NCBI RefSeq assembly: GCF_014253065.1
Contig: NZ_JACLZK010000001.1
Location: 496,001-560,000 of the forward strand
DNA length: 64,000 bases
Direction: 5' to 3'
From: Campylobacter massiliensis
GTDB lineage: Bacteria > Campylobacterota > Campylobacteria > Campylobacterales > Campylobacteraceae
This document shows positions 25,885-35,157 of this stretch, piece by piece. Both the position numbers and the translations under genes were made by a program. Within the stretch, counting starts at the first letter, position 1, and the number at the start of each line of letters is the position of its first letter. The notes beneath the pieces are model-generated. The model did not search any database, was not told the DNA's origin, and saw nothing but the letters and a program-made list of their open reading frames with translations.

Positions 25885-26791
25885 AAGGAAAATTTACGCC
25901 TTCGCGCAGGAGTATTTTTACGCTCCGAATCTGTGGCAAAAGTGCCTAGCTATAGCGCTTTTGCCCTTGAGCGTGCTTTACTGCGCGGGCGTGATTTTAA
26001 AGGCGAAATTTAGCAAAGCTTTAGATTTTGGCATCCCGATTATCAGCATCGGGAATTTAACCCTAGGCGGTAGCGGAAAGACGCCGCTTGGTATTGCTAT
26101 CTTAAACGAATTTGAGGGCGGTTGCGTTATTTTGCGAGGCTACGGCAGAGCTTCAAGCGGCCTCGTCAAGGTCGCGATCTCGGGCGAAATTTTGGTAGGC
26201 GTCACGGCTAGCGGCGACGAGGCGATGGAGTACGCAAAAAGCGTAAAAAACGCAAACGTCATCGTGAGCGAAAACCGCGACGTCGCGATAAAAGAAGCCC
26301 TAAATTTAGGCACAAAGTACGTGTTGCTCGATGATGGCTTTGGCAAATTTCACATCAAAAAATTTAACGTCCTAATCCGCCCGTCCTCAAAGCCTTATTT
26401 TGATTTCGTCCTACCTAGCGGCGCGTATCGCTACCCGAGCAAATTTTACGCCAAAGCCGACTACGTCGTAAAAGAGGGCGAGGATTTTACTCGCACAAGC
26501 GAAATTTTAAACCCGACTCCAAAGATGGTTTTGGTCACCGCTATCGCAAATCCGCAGCGCCTGGAGCCTTATTTTAGCCTTTGCATCGGGTGCGAGATAT
26601 ATCCCGATCACTACGCGTTTTCGCGGGATGAGCTGGTAGAAATCCTAACCCGCTACGGCGCGACCTCCCTTTTGGTTACGCGAAAAGATGCCGTAAAGAT
26701 GGAGGAGTTTGGCCTGCCGCTCTCCGTTATCGCGCTAAAAACGACGCTGGCGGATAAATTTAAACGAATTATCAAAGAGAAAATTCTATAA
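25877..26791 (+). CDS. lpxK: Tetraacyldisaccharide 4'-kinase LpxK
   Basis: Inner-membrane-associated kinase that phosphorylates the 4' position of the lipid A disaccharide precursor. 304 residues, near family norm. An N-terminal hydrophobic helix (about 20-42) anchors it. The P-loop GGSGKTP is at residues 64-70, with ISIGNLTLGG just before it, and the characteristic LLDDGFGKFHIKK near 150-162 contains the catalytic Asp region. It starts with a GTG that overlaps the stop codon of the DegT-like gene by 8 bases, so the two are translated together. Confidence 0.95.
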   Translation: MFKRKIYAFAQEYFYAPNLWQKCLAIALLPLSVLYCAGVILKAKFSKALDFGIPIISIGNLTLGGSGKTPLGIAILNEFEGGCVILRGYGRASSGLVKVAISGEILVGVTASGDEAMEYAKSVKNANVIVSENRDVAIKEALNLGTKYVLLDDGFGKFHIKKFNVLIRPSSKPYFDFVLPSGAYRYPSKFYAKADYVVKEGEDFTRTSEILNPTPKMVLVTAIANPQRLEPYFSLCIGCEIYPDHYAFSRDELVEILTRYGATSLLVTRKDAVKMEEFGLPLSVIALKTTLADKFKRIIKEKIL

Positions 26792-26817
26792 TCTCCTAAA
26801 AATTTTAGGACGCTTTA

Positions 26818-27120
26818 ATGAAATTCGTACTAACTTCTTGCGCCGATAAGGCCGCGGCTAAAACTCTAGCCAAAAAGCTCGTAAAAGCTAAATTTGCCGC
26901 TTGCATCAGCGTTTTTAAGGCAAATAGCGTTTATTTTTGGGACGGCGAGATAAAGGATGAAAAGGAGCGGGTTTTGCTCGTAAAAACCGCGGTCAAATTT
27001 AAAAAAGTCGCTAAATTTATCGCGAAACATCACGACTACGATCTGCCTGAGATAGTCGCTTTTAAGGCGGATAAAGCTAGCAAAAAATACAAAAAATGGA
27101 TAAAAAAGGAAAGTAAATGA
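26818..27120 (+). CDS. cutA: Divalent cation tolerance protein CutA
   Basis: 100-residue protein of the CutA1 family, which forms very stable trimers with a ferredoxin-like fold. Conserved features: early ADKAAAKTLAKKLV helix, ACISVF strand, and YFWDGEIKDEKERVLLVKT, the family's W-x-(G/E) and LL(I/V)KT signature, followed by HDYDLPEIVAF. The name reflects E. coli copper tolerance; the true role is unsettled and may involve nitrogen or metal signalling. Its last codon overlaps the thrC start (ATGA). It lies between lpxK and thrC in one run of genes. Confidence 0.93.
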   Translation: MKFVLTSCADKAAAKTLAKKLVKAKFAACISVFKANSVYFWDGEIKDEKERVLLVKTAVKFKKVAKFIAKHHDYDLPEIVAFKADKASKKYKKWIKKESK

Positions 27121-28577
27121 AGCTATTTCAAACTAGAGCAAGCGAGGGCGAGAGCCTAAAAAGTGTGGAATTTAGCCAGGCGCTACTGAGCCCCAGCTCC
27201 GCTCACGGCGGGCTATACGCACCGACGCAGCTACCGCAGCTGGACGCAAATTTCTTTGCAGAGGCGGTAAATTTAACATACGCGCAAATCGCTCTAAAGA
27301 TCATAGAGAAATTTGGATTTGACGCGGATGCGGCGATGTTTGAGCGGGCGGTGAAGCGGTACGAGAGATTTGACGATCCGCAAAATCCCGTGCAGGTGCG
27401 AAAAATCGGCGAAAACCTCTACATAAACGAGCTTTATCACGGGCCTACCCGCGCGTTTAAGGATATGGCGCTACAGCCGTTTGGCGCGCTACTTAGCGAG
27501 CTGGCCGCAAAAAGAGGCGAAAAATACCTCATAATGTGCGCGACTAGCGGCGACACGGGACCTGCGACGCTAGAGACATTCGCGAACGCGCCGGGCGTCA
27601 AAGTCGTCTGCCTCTACCCAAAAGACGGCACGAGCGAGGTACAGCGCCTACAAATGATAAACGCTGACGCCGAAAACCTCAAAGTAATCGGCATCGAGGG
27701 CAACTTCGACGATGCGCAGCGCGCGCTAAAAAGCCTGCTGGCTAGCGAGAAATTTAAAGAGCGCCTAAGCGCTGCCGGACTATCGCTCTCGGCGGCAAAT
27801 TCGGTAAATTTCGGCCGAATTTTATTTCAGATCATCTATCACGTTTATGCCTACGTTTATCTGCTAAAAACGGGCGAGCTAAAGGGCGAGTTTGACATCG
27901 TCGTGCCTAGCGGCAACTTCGGCAACGCACTAGGCGCATACTACGCCAAAAAAATGGGCGCGAAAATCGGCAAAATCAAAATCGTCTCAAACGCAAACAA
28001 CATCCTGACCGAGTTTTTTACGCAGGGGCGATACGATCTGCGCGGCAAAAGTTTGGTTAAGACGATCAGCCCTGCGATGGATATCCTGGTCTCATCAAAC
28101 GTCGAGAGGTTGCTTTTTGATAAATTCGGCGCCGTGAGAACCAAAGAGCTGATGGATAGTCTCGCGAGCGATGGTTTTTACGAGCTTTCAAGCAGCGAAC
28201 TAAACGCGCTAAAAGAGGACTTTGACGCTGATTTCTGTAGCGACGAGGAGTGCGAGAAATTTATAAAAGAGTGGGCGGCAAAAGGCGTCGCAGTCGATCC
28301 GCATACGGCCACTTGTTTTAAAGCGGCGACAAATTTAACGCGCCCGGCCGTGATAACGTCGACCGCGCACTGGGTCAAATTTGCTCCGAGTATGTTTAAG
28401 GCGCTAAAAAACGAAACGCTAAAAGACGAAAAAAGCGGGCTTGAGGCCTTGGCGGCGGAGTTTGACGACGAAGTGCCCGTCGCGATAAGATCGCTATTTG
28501 CAAAAGCCGCCGTGCATAACGAAATCGCCGCAAAAAGCGATATAGAAGCTAAAATTTTAGCTTGGATCGAGCGATGA
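27117..28577 (+). CDS. thrC: Threonine synthase
   Basis: PLP enzyme converting O-phosphohomoserine to threonine, the final step of the pathway. 486 residues, the long (type II) form typical of Proteobacteria. The PLP lysine is K115 in HGPTRAFKDMA; the phosphate-binding ATSGDTGPA follows at about 142-150, and PSGNFGNALGAYY near 265. ATGA overlap with cutA upstream and with kdsB downstream shows tight coupling. No sign of truncation. Confidence 0.97.
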   Translation: MKLFQTRASEGESLKSVEFSQALLSPSSAHGGLYAPTQLPQLDANFFAEAVNLTYAQIALKIIEKFGFDADAAMFERAVKRYERFDDPQNPVQVRKIGENLYINELYHGPTRAFKDMALQPFGALLSELAAKRGEKYLIMCATSGDTGPATLETFANAPGVKVVCLYPKDGTSEVQRLQMINADAENLKVIGIEGNFDDAQRALKSLLASEKFKERLSAAGLSLSAANSVNFGRILFQIIYHVYAYVYLLKTGELKGEFDIVVPSGNFGNALGAYYAKKMGAKIGKIKIVSNANNILTEFFTQGRYDLRGKSLVKTISPAMDILVSSNVERLLFDKFGAVRTKELMDSLASDGFYELSSSELNALKEDFDADFCSDEECEKFIKEWAAKGVAVDPHTATCFKAATNLTRPAVITSTAHWVKFAPSMFKALKNETLKDEKSGLEALAAEFDDEVPVAIRSLFAKAAVHNEIAAKSDIEAKILAWIER

Positions 28578-29293
28578 TTATCATCCCTGCAAGGCTCGCT
28601 TCGACGCGAATGCCTAATAAAATTTTACGCGAAATAAACGGCGTGCCGATGTTTGTCGCTACGGCGCGCAGGGTGAGCGCGGCTGACGAGGTCGTGATCG
28701 CCGCAGACGACGAGGGTGTAGTGCAAATCGCGCAAAAATTCGGCTTTAAAGCCGTGATGACGAGCCAGGCGCATCAAAGCGGAACCGACCGCATCAACGA
28801 AGCAGCAGCGATACTCGGCGTCAAAGATAGCGAGATCATCATAAACGTGCAGGCCGATGAGCCCTTTATCGAGCCTGAAAATATCGTCAAATTTAGAGAA
28901 TTTTGCGAGAAAAACGCGGAGAGAGCGTTTATGTTTTCGTGTTTTAAATTTGTCGGCAGCGAGCTAGCGGACGATAAAAACCTGGTCAAGGTAGTGACCG
29001 ACGACGCGGGATACGCGCTTTATTTTTCGCGCTCGCGCATCCCGTTTGACCGCGCACCGTTTGACGCGTACAAGGCGCATCTGGGCATCTACGGCTATAG
29101 CGCGGCAAATTTGAAAAGATTTTGCTCATTTGCACCGTCGACGCTCGAAAATACCGAAAAGCTCGAGCAACTGCGCGCTCTATCAAACGGAGAAAAAATT
29201 CTCATGCTCGAAGTGCAAAGCGGGAGTATAGGCATCGACTGCGAGGAGGATCTGCAAAGGGCGCGAGCGAAATTTGGCATTGAGTTAGATTAA
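28574..29293 (+). CDS. kdsB: CMP-KDO synthetase
   Basis: 3-deoxy-manno-octulosonate cytidylyltransferase: activates KDO with CTP for transfer onto lipid A. 239 residues from the ATG at 28574, which overlaps the thrC stop codon. Signature blocks: IIIPARLASTRMPNKIL at the N-terminus (nucleotide binding), the SGTDRINEA segment near 72, INVQADEPFIEP with the catalytic metal Asp, and LYFSRSRIPFDR. Together with lpxK 1.8 kb upstream it places lipid A/core biosynthesis in this operon. Confidence 0.97.
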   Translation: MIIIPARLASTRMPNKILREINGVPMFVATARRVSAADEVVIAADDEGVVQIAQKFGFKAVMTSQAHQSGTDRINEAAAILGVKDSEIIINVQADEPFIEPENIVKFREFCEKNAERAFMFSCFKFVGSELADDKNLVKVVTDDAGYALYFSRSRIPFDRAPFDAYKAHLGIYGYSAANLKRFCSFAPSTLENTEKLEQLRALSNGEKILMLEVQSGSIGIDCEEDLQRARAKFGIELD

Positions 29294-29339
29294 CGCCGAA
29301 ACCCCAGAAATTTGGTAAATTTGCCCAAAGGAAAAATGC

Positions 29340-29705
29340 ATGACGAATGAGAAATTTACCGAACAGGTCACGACTTTGGCGAAATTTTTGCAGACTTATT
29401 GCACTGATAAACACGCACTAGAGCCGAAGCGAGAGATAGATTTGGAGCTAACATATAAGGGCGAAAATTTAAATAATAGCGTACGAACGCAGCTTTGCAC
29501 CGAGTGTGAACAGCTGTTTTTCTACGCTCACGAGCGGCTTTTGGCCTGTTCGCACGATGTTAAGCCAAGCTGCCGCAAGTGTCCGCATCCGTGCTATGAA
29601 AAGCCTAGATGGACGCAGATGGCAAAGATAATGAGGTATAGCGGCGTGAAGCTCGGACTCGTAAAACTTAAAAAGATATTTACATTTTCAAAAACGCCGG
29701 AGTAG
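29340..29705 (+). CDS. YgbA-like (nitrous oxide-stimulated promoter family) protein
   Basis: 121-residue protein matching the YgbA family, whose E. coli member is induced by nitric oxide through NsrR. Conserved cysteine pairs: CTEC near residue 57-60, and CRKCPHPCYE near 81-90, likely metal- or Fe-S-binding. YAHERLLAC and the C-terminal RWTQMAKIMRYSGVK are typical of the family. Biochemical role unknown. It follows kdsB by 46 bp with a GGAAAAATGC leader. The Rrf2 regulator at 17.3 kb is a candidate sensor of the same stress (inference). Confidence 0.83.
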   Translation: MTNEKFTEQVTTLAKFLQTYCTDKHALEPKREIDLELTYKGENLNNSVRTQLCTECEQLFFYAHERLLACSHDVKPSCRKCPHPCYEKPRWTQMAKIMRYSGVKLGLVKLKKIFTFSKTPE

Positions 29706-29845
29706 GTCTGATAGGTGATTCGGGCCGCACCGAGCTTTAATACTGCAATAACCTAACTATGCCAAGCGGTATAGTTTTAACAAAATCAATAAGCGTATAA
29801 CAAATTTATCAAAAGTGCCGTATTTTGGGGTTTAAAAGGATTAAG

Positions 29846-29919
29846 TGGTTACCCTGAAAGGATTCGAACCTCTGTTAGCTGATCCAGAGTCAGCAGTTCT
29901 ACCACTAAACTACAGGGTA
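29846..29919 (-). tRNA. tRNA-Gln (anticodon CUG)
   Basis: 74 bases including an encoded CCA. The acceptor stem TACCCTG/CAGGGTA has U1-A72, a glutamine tRNA identity feature. D-stem GTTT/GAAC; anticodon stem GCTGA/TCAGC with loop CTCTGGA, giving anticodon CUG; T-stem AGAGG/CCTTT. It reads CAG only. A -10-like TATAAT lies upstream (complement of 29932-29937). Confidence 0.9.
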
Positions 29920-30010
29920 ACGATAGGCGAAATTATAGCGAGCGAAATTTAAATCAGCTTTAATTATCTCAAATTTTAAGAATAAAACCGTAAAAATCTC
30001 CGCTCAAATT

Positions 30011-31888
30011 TCACAGCCCGAATTTTTCAAGATGCGCTAAAAACTTTTCGGGCGGGTAAAAGCCGATGAGGCGCGCGTTTTTTAGCTCGTCTTGCATGTG
30101 GCTACCTGCACGAAAAAATAGGATCGCCGGCGGTCCGATGAGTCCGAATTTTTTCATTATCCGCGCGTCGTCACTGCTATTTTTCGTTACATCCACTCGC
30201 AAAAGAGTGAAATTTTCTAGCTTTTTTAGCACGGCTTCGTCTTTAAAAGTGATCTCGTCAAGCTCGTTGCAGCTAGCGCACCAAGTCGCGTAAAAATCGA
30301 TAAGCACGGGCTTAGACGAGCTTTTTACCGCATTTTCTAGTTCGGTCAAATTTGAGACGGCGATAAAATTTGGCTCATTTTTACTTAAATTTACGCCAGG
30401 GCTTGTGCTTTTAAAGCCTTCGAGTGGATTTAGCGCCGATTTGGCGCCCGAAAATGAGCCCACGATGAGCAAAACAGAGTAGATAAAGGCTAGCAATGCC
30501 GTACCTTTTAGTAGTTTTTTGCCGCCGCTTAGCTCGCTACTTGTCGCATCAAAAGCTCCGAAAAATACGCTCGCAAACACGCCGATGACGCCGTAAAGCA
30601 GCAGCTCTGCCATAGCACCCAGTACGCGCGCGCTAAGCCAAACCGCCATTATCAGCATGATAAAGCCAAAGAGCGTCTTGATTTTATCCATCCATGCGCC
30701 CGGTCGCGGCAAAATTTTACCCGAGCTCGCACCAATCAGCAATAGCGGCACGCCCATGCCAAGCCCCATCGTAAATAATGCAAGCCCGCCAAAAAGCGCG
30801 TTTCCGCTCTGCGCGATATAAAGCAGCGCGCCCGCAAGCGGTGCGGCGACGCAAGGGCTAGCGATGAGCGCGGATAAAAATCCCATCGCAAAAACGCCGA
30901 TTATGCCACCTTTGCTTTGGGCTTTTTTGCTAAGCGCGTTTTGCATGGCAAGGGGCATCTGAAGCTCGTAAAGTCCGAACATCGAAAGCGCGAGCGCGAC
31001 GAAAACGAGGCTAAAGCCGATCAGTACGGCCGGTGTTTGCAGTGCGCTTTGTACGCCCGAGCCAAAAACGCTAGCCGCCACTCCCGCGACCGCGTAGGCG
31101 CACGCCATCGCAAAAACGTAGATAAGAGAGAGGAAAAAGCCGCTCGTAGCGCGCGAGTTTTTGCTTTTGACGTTTTTAGCGTGCGGGTTACTGCTATCAA
31201 ATTTGACCGAGGTTTCGTCTGACGCGCTTAAATTTACGGCGCCGTTTTTGCCGCCTTGCGAGCTGCTAGCTTGTTTTGAGACGATGATAGATGAGAGGAT
31301 CGGAATCATCGGAAAGATGCAAGGCGTGAGCGATAATAGCAGTCCGTAGCTAAAAAACGTGGCGAGCGAGAGGAGGAAATTTGCGCTGCTAAGGCTTGCG
31401 GCGATGGAGTCTTGCTCGGAGAGCGGGTCTTGCAAGCTTGCAAAATCAGGCTCGGCGGCCTCTATGATCTGCGCGACGGAGTAGCTGCCAAGACCCTTTT
31501 TGACGCTAAATTTGAGCACTTGCGGTTGGTAGCAGATGCCGTCTTTGGCGCAGCCTTGGTATTCGAGCTTTAGAGTGAAATTTTCGCCGCCGCTAAGCCC
31601 TTTTAGCAAATTTATCGGCACGAAAAGGCTAAATTTACCCGTATAAACTTCGCGTTCGTCGTAAATTTCGCCTTTTGGGAAGTTTAGATGCGAGTTTAAA
31701 ATTTTATCGCCTAGGCTCGCTGCTAGGCTGTCTTTATAGACATGGATATTTGGCGCCGGGGCAAATCTAAACTCGACGTTTTGCTCGTCGGCGTGCGCGG
31801 TGAGACCGAAGGCTTCTTTGACCGAAAGCGGTTCGGCAAAGGCGAAATTTATTAAAAAAAGCAGAAGCGTGACTAATCTTAAAAACAT
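30011..31888 (-). CDS. dsbD: Thiol:disulfide interchange protein DsbD
   Basis: Carries electrons from cytosolic thioredoxin across the inner membrane to periplasmic thiol proteins. 625 residues. Signal peptide 1-18; periplasmic alpha domain with the CAKDGICYQP cysteine pair (about 113-120); eight-helix membrane domain with SLTPCIFPMIP and ASPCVAAPLAGALL, the two redox cysteines; C-terminal thioredoxin domain with YATWCASCNELDE. All six cysteines are present. A hydrophilic loop between helices 1 and 2 (about 205-245, KFDSSNPHAKNVKSKN) is longer than usual and contains AAATTT-encoded residues. It may support cytochrome c maturation for the multiheme proteins at 37-38 kb. Confidence 0.95.
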   Translation of the reverse strand: MFLRLVTLLLFLINFAFAEPLSVKEAFGLTAHADEQNVEFRFAPAPNIHVYKDSLAASLGDKILNSHLNFPKGEIYDEREVYTGKFSLFVPINLLKGLSGGENFTLKLEYQGCAKDGICYQPQVLKFSVKKGLGSYSVAQIIEAAEPDFASLQDPLSEQDSIAASLSSANFLLSLATFFSYGLLLSLTPCIFPMIPILSSIIVSKQASSSQGGKNGAVNLSASDETSVKFDSSNPHAKNVKSKNSRATSGFFLSLIYVFAMACAYAVAGVAASVFGSGVQSALQTPAVLIGFSLVFVALALSMFGLYELQMPLAMQNALSKKAQSKGGIIGVFAMGFLSALIASPCVAAPLAGALLYIAQSGNALFGGLALFTMGLGMGVPLLLIGASSGKILPRPGAWMDKIKTLFGFIMLIMAVWLSARVLGAMAELLLYGVIGVFASVFFGAFDATSSELSGGKKLLKGTALLAFIYSVLLIVGSFSGAKSALNPLEGFKSTSPGVNLSKNEPNFIAVSNLTELENAVKSSSKPVLIDFYATWCASCNELDEITFKDEAVLKKLENFTLLRVDVTKNSSDDARIMKKFGLIGPPAILFFRAGSHMQDELKNARLIGFYPPEKFLAHLEKFGL

Positions 31889-32012
31889 AAAAATCCTTAA
31901 AAATTTATGTCTTATTTTACAAAAAAAGTATAAAGTTTAAGTAAATTGCAAATTTGTCACGCTTGCAGCCTTAACTTTCACAAAATAAATCGGAAAATCA
32001 ACTAAAATTATA

Positions 32013-32046
32013 TATAATAGCGCTGAATATAAACGAAAAAAAGGAT
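32013..32046 (+). promoter_or_regulatory. Candidate promoter and ribosome site of the DUF4214 gene
   Basis: TATAAT at 32013-32018 in an A/T-rich context (extended by TATA repeats), no clear -35. AAAGGATAAG at 32040-32049 is the ribosome site just before the ATG at 32052. Confidence 0.55.
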
Positions 32047-32051
32047 AAGAT

Positions 32052-34061
32052 ATGGCTTTGACTAGTAAGGACATAAATGCCCTATATATCACGCTTTTTA
32101 ATAGAATCGCCGAGGGGGATGGGCAGCAGTATTGGCTAAACGTAGCTAATAAAAGTAATCTTGAGATCAAGGATGTGGCCGCAGCTATGTTGGCTACCGG
32201 ACCTTCAAAAGAGTATTTTAGCGGCAAAGAGAGCAATGAGGATTTTATAAATCACATTTATACAAATTTATTTTCAAAAGATAAGAGTAAAGATCCCGAA
32301 GGTGTAGCGTTTTGGGCTAAAAGCTTGTATAATGGCAACTCTAGGGAGGTTGTCGTAAGCGAGCTTTTAAAGGCTGCAGAACATGGAAACTACAGCGATA
32401 CCGATGCGGTTAGAGCGCAAAATTTATACCTCAACAAACTAAAAGTCGCCGAAGTCGGCGCCAAGATAATGCAAAAACTGCCCGAAAAAGGTACGCAAGA
32501 GCAGAAATTGGCAGCATTTAGCAATATCTTAAAAGAGATAACCGACACCAGTACGGCTGCAGAGGTGGCAACCGCCATAAAGACTCAAGCTCTAGTAAAT
32601 AATGTCAAAACTGTTGAAAATCAGGAATTTGCCAAAATCATAGCCGGAGCCTTTGAAGGCACGACGCAAGAACAAATCGAGCGAGTGCTTGAAGATTTAG
32701 GTAAAAACGGAAATTTCATGTACCGCGAGATAACCGATAATGACGGCTTTATGAAGCTAGTTAGCGGTAGTGACGTTGGCGTGAAAGCTGAGGGCGTAGA
32801 CTATGCTGTTTATAAGGGCATCGATGGAAAATATTACAAAGACGAGGGCGGCAAAAAGGTTGTCGCCGATATAAGTCTAGCAAAACTTAAAATTTCAAGC
32901 GTCAAACTGCCTACGAATGAAATTTATACATTTAAAAAGCCCGTTACCAAGAGTGAAGAAGTGCTAAAATCGTACACGGTACAGAGTATCCTAAAAGAGA
33001 AAAAAGAAGGCGACGTGCTAACGATAGATAAAAGCTCGATGCTCTTTGGTGCCGATAAAAATATTTCCGAGCTGCTAACGGATATGAAAACGCTCGTAAC
33101 GGCGTATTATTCGAGTAAAATTTATGAATTTGGCTTGCCTGAAAACGTAAATTTTAGAGTCTTGGATACGCCGGCAAATTTACAGCAAAAAGGCGTCGCA
33201 GAGGTGTTAGCGCTTTTAGGCGAGCGTATAAAAAGCGTAGATGTAAATCAAGAAAATAGCTTATTTGAGATTAATATTTCACAGTTTAAGAGTCTAAAAA
33301 GTAAATTTACGAGCGCTAGCGATGAAACTAAGGCTATCGCAAATTTCGGTATGTTTAAAGATTCATTGGCGTTAAAAGAGAATGTTTTACTGAAAGATAG
33401 TATTGCAAATTTTAAAGCAGCTTTGGAAAACTCAAGCGACTTAAATACCTTAAAAGCTGCAAATAGTATCGACATTACCGACGAGCAAGGTGTTTTAGAC
33501 TTGAGCTTGGTTCAGTATTCGCTTCTGAAAGATAAATTTAGCGATACAAACGATAGTTTACAGGTGCTGGACGTCACCGGAGCAGTAGCTGCAAGCAAGG
33601 CTAAGGATATTTTTAGTCTGTCTGCAAATGCTTCAAATTTGACGATTTCTGATTTTTCAAACGATGATAAGATAAATTTTAAAAATTTAGGCATCAACGA
33701 AAAGGTAGAGGCGCAAAATTTAGGCCTCGCCGCAAATGCCGGCAAGGAGATCAAAAACGGTAACATTTACAGTGTAAAAATGGATGAAAATATAGCCGGC
33801 AAGGACTACGGCGGGAAAGATTTTGCAGAGCTTATCGCTGAAAGCGGAAAGGCTTTTAAAAATACAACTTCAAATCAAGAAGACACCAAGGCTGTGGTCG
33901 CCGTACAGGGCAAGGATATAACCCAGCTTTATAAGATCGTAGCGGACGGTAACGGCACACTAGAAAGCAGCGAGATCTCGCTGATAGGAGTGATAACCGC
34001 CGAAAAAGATGGAGCAAGCATTGGTGCCGAGTTGAATGAACAAAATATCTTAATAGACTAG
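32052..34061 (+). CDS. DUF4214 domain protein, likely type I-secreted surface protein
   Basis: 669 residues without a Sec signal. The N-terminal ~110 residues carry DUF4214 units: DINALYITLFNRIAEGDGQQYWL, then NHIYTNLFSKDKSKDPEGVAFWAKSLYNG. These typify S-layer or RTX-like proteins of Campylobacter exported by type I systems. A helical region (about 120-210) follows, then two related segments at about 400-455 and 475-520 (FEINISQFKSLKSKF / LDLSLVQYSLLKDKF), and a C-terminal end (DITQLYKIVADGNGTLE...ISLIGVI) like the uncleaved type I secretion signal. Calcium-binding GGXGXD nonapeptides were not seen. The gene is more A/T-rich than its neighbours. No transporter is adjacent; the operon at 59-64 kb is a candidate. 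Confidence 0.75.
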   Translation: MALTSKDINALYITLFNRIAEGDGQQYWLNVANKSNLEIKDVAAAMLATGPSKEYFSGKESNEDFINHIYTNLFSKDKSKDPEGVAFWAKSLYNGNSREVVVSELLKAAEHGNYSDTDAVRAQNLYLNKLKVAEVGAKIMQKLPEKGTQEQKLAAFSNILKEITDTSTAAEVATAIKTQALVNNVKTVENQEFAKIIAGAFEGTTQEQIERVLEDLGKNGNFMYREITDNDGFMKLVSGSDVGVKAEGVDYAVYKGIDGKYYKDEGGKKVVADISLAKLKISSVKLPTNEIYTFKKPVTKSEEVLKSYTVQSILKEKKEGDVLTIDKSSMLFGADKNISELLTDMKTLVTAYYSSKIYEFGLPENVNFRVLDTPANLQQKGVAEVLALLGERIKSVDVNQENSLFEINISQFKSLKSKFTSASDETKAIANFGMFKDSLALKENVLLKDSIANFKAALENSSDLNTLKAANSIDITDEQGVLDLSLVQYSLLKDKFSDTNDSLQVLDVTGAVAASKAKDIFSLSANASNLTISDFSNDDKINFKNLGINEKVEAQNLGLAANAGKEIKNGNIYSVKMDENIAGKDYGGKDFAELIAESGKAFKNTTSNQEDTKAVVAVQGKDITQLYKIVADGNGTLESSEISLIGVITAEKDGASIGAELNEQNILID

Positions 34062-34069
34062 GGAAAAAT

Positions 34070-34879
34070 ATGTCAAAAGATAAAAAAAACAACGGAGAAT
34101 GCGACTACGAGCACGAGCTTCGAAAGCTGCAAATCGAGCTTTTAAAATTTCAAAACCACGTAAAAGAGCAGGGCCTGCGCGTACTCATCATCATCGAGGG
34201 GCGCGACGCGGCGGGCAAGGGCGGCTCGATAAAGCGTCTAACCGAACACCTAAATCCGCGCGGATGCCGTATCGTGGCGCTTGAAAAGCCAAGCGACGTC
34301 GAGCGCTCGCAGTGGTATTTCCAGCGTTACGTCGCGCATTTACCGAGTGCGGGCGAGATCGTGATCTTTGACCGCTCGTGGTACAACCGCGCTGGCGTCG
34401 AGCCTGTGATGGGCTTTTGCACGCAAGAAGAGCACAAGGAGTTTTTGCGCGAGGTGCCTAAATTTGAGGAGATGATCAAAAACTCGGGCATTATTTTCTT
34501 TAAATTTTACCTCTCGGTTTCAAAAGAGGAGCAAAAAAAGCGCTTTAAAGAGCGCCTCACCGACCCGCTCAAGCAGTTTAAAATTTCGCCCGTAGACGAG
34601 AAAAGCCAGGAGCTCTGGGATCAGTACACCATCGCCAAATACTCAATGTTGCTAGCCTCAAACACGCCGTTTTGTCCGTGGACGATCATCGTTTCAGATA
34701 GCAAAAAGCAGGCTCGCATAAACCTTTTTAGGCATATCCTTGCAAACGTCGATTACCCGAAAAAAATAGACGCCAAAAACTTTGAGTGCGATGAAGGTAT
34801 CGTAAGGAGCGGCGAGGAGGAGATACGCCAGATGGAGGCAAATCTCAAAAACGAGAAGCTATCCAAGATGAACGGGTAG
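34070..34879 (+). CDS. ppk2: Polyphosphate kinase 2
   Basis: Uses inorganic polyphosphate to phosphorylate nucleoside diphosphates (mainly GDP/ADP). 269 residues, single-domain class I size. Walker A EGRDAAGKGG at residues 43-52, lid GCRIVALEKPSDVERSQWYFQRY, and Walker B VIFDRSWYNRAGVEPVMGF near 101-119 are all intact. In C. jejuni PPK2 affects stress survival and virulence. The ATG is 9 bases after the DUF4214 stop, but codon use returns to that of the rest of the window, so the pairing may be positional only. Confidence 0.96.
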   Translation: MSKDKKNNGECDYEHELRKLQIELLKFQNHVKEQGLRVLIIIEGRDAAGKGGSIKRLTEHLNPRGCRIVALEKPSDVERSQWYFQRYVAHLPSAGEIVIFDRSWYNRAGVEPVMGFCTQEEHKEFLREVPKFEEMIKNSGIIFFKFYLSVSKEEQKKRFKERLTDPLKQFKISPVDEKSQELWDQYTIAKYSMLLASNTPFCPWTIIVSDSKKQARINLFRHILANVDYPKKIDAKNFECDEGIVRSGEEEIRQMEANLKNEKLSKMNG

Positions 34880-34915
34880 GGCGAGTTTGGGTCAAATTTG
34901 ACGCGCGGCGCGGCA

Positions 34916-34946
34916 AACGGCCTCGCTAAAATTTGACTCGGCCGTT
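34916..34946 (+). terminator. Weak hairpin after ppk2
   Basis: AACGGCC (34916-34922) pairs with GGCCGTT (34940-34946) but only AAATTTATA follows, so terminator strength is doubtful. The remainder of 34880-35157 contains many AAATTT words and no recognisable gene. Confidence 0.35.
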
Positions 34947-35157
34947 AAATTTATACGCAGGCGGTCAAACCCGCGCATTTTTGATACGAATGGCGGAATA
35001 GGCACTCATCTGTTTAAATTTACTGGTCGCTTTTGCAAATTTAACAAAGCCGAGCAGGATGAAAATTTAACTCAAATTTGCCAAAATTCATCACCACTAG
35101 GTAGATCAAATTTAAACCGCGCAGAGACGTTACTCGCGCATTTTGCGCCAAATTTGA

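Noticed and set aside
32052-34061. Calling the DUF4214 protein an RTX toxin
   Set aside because: No GGXGXD nonapeptide repeats or toxin domain were found; only the DUF4214 and C-terminal features support secretion.
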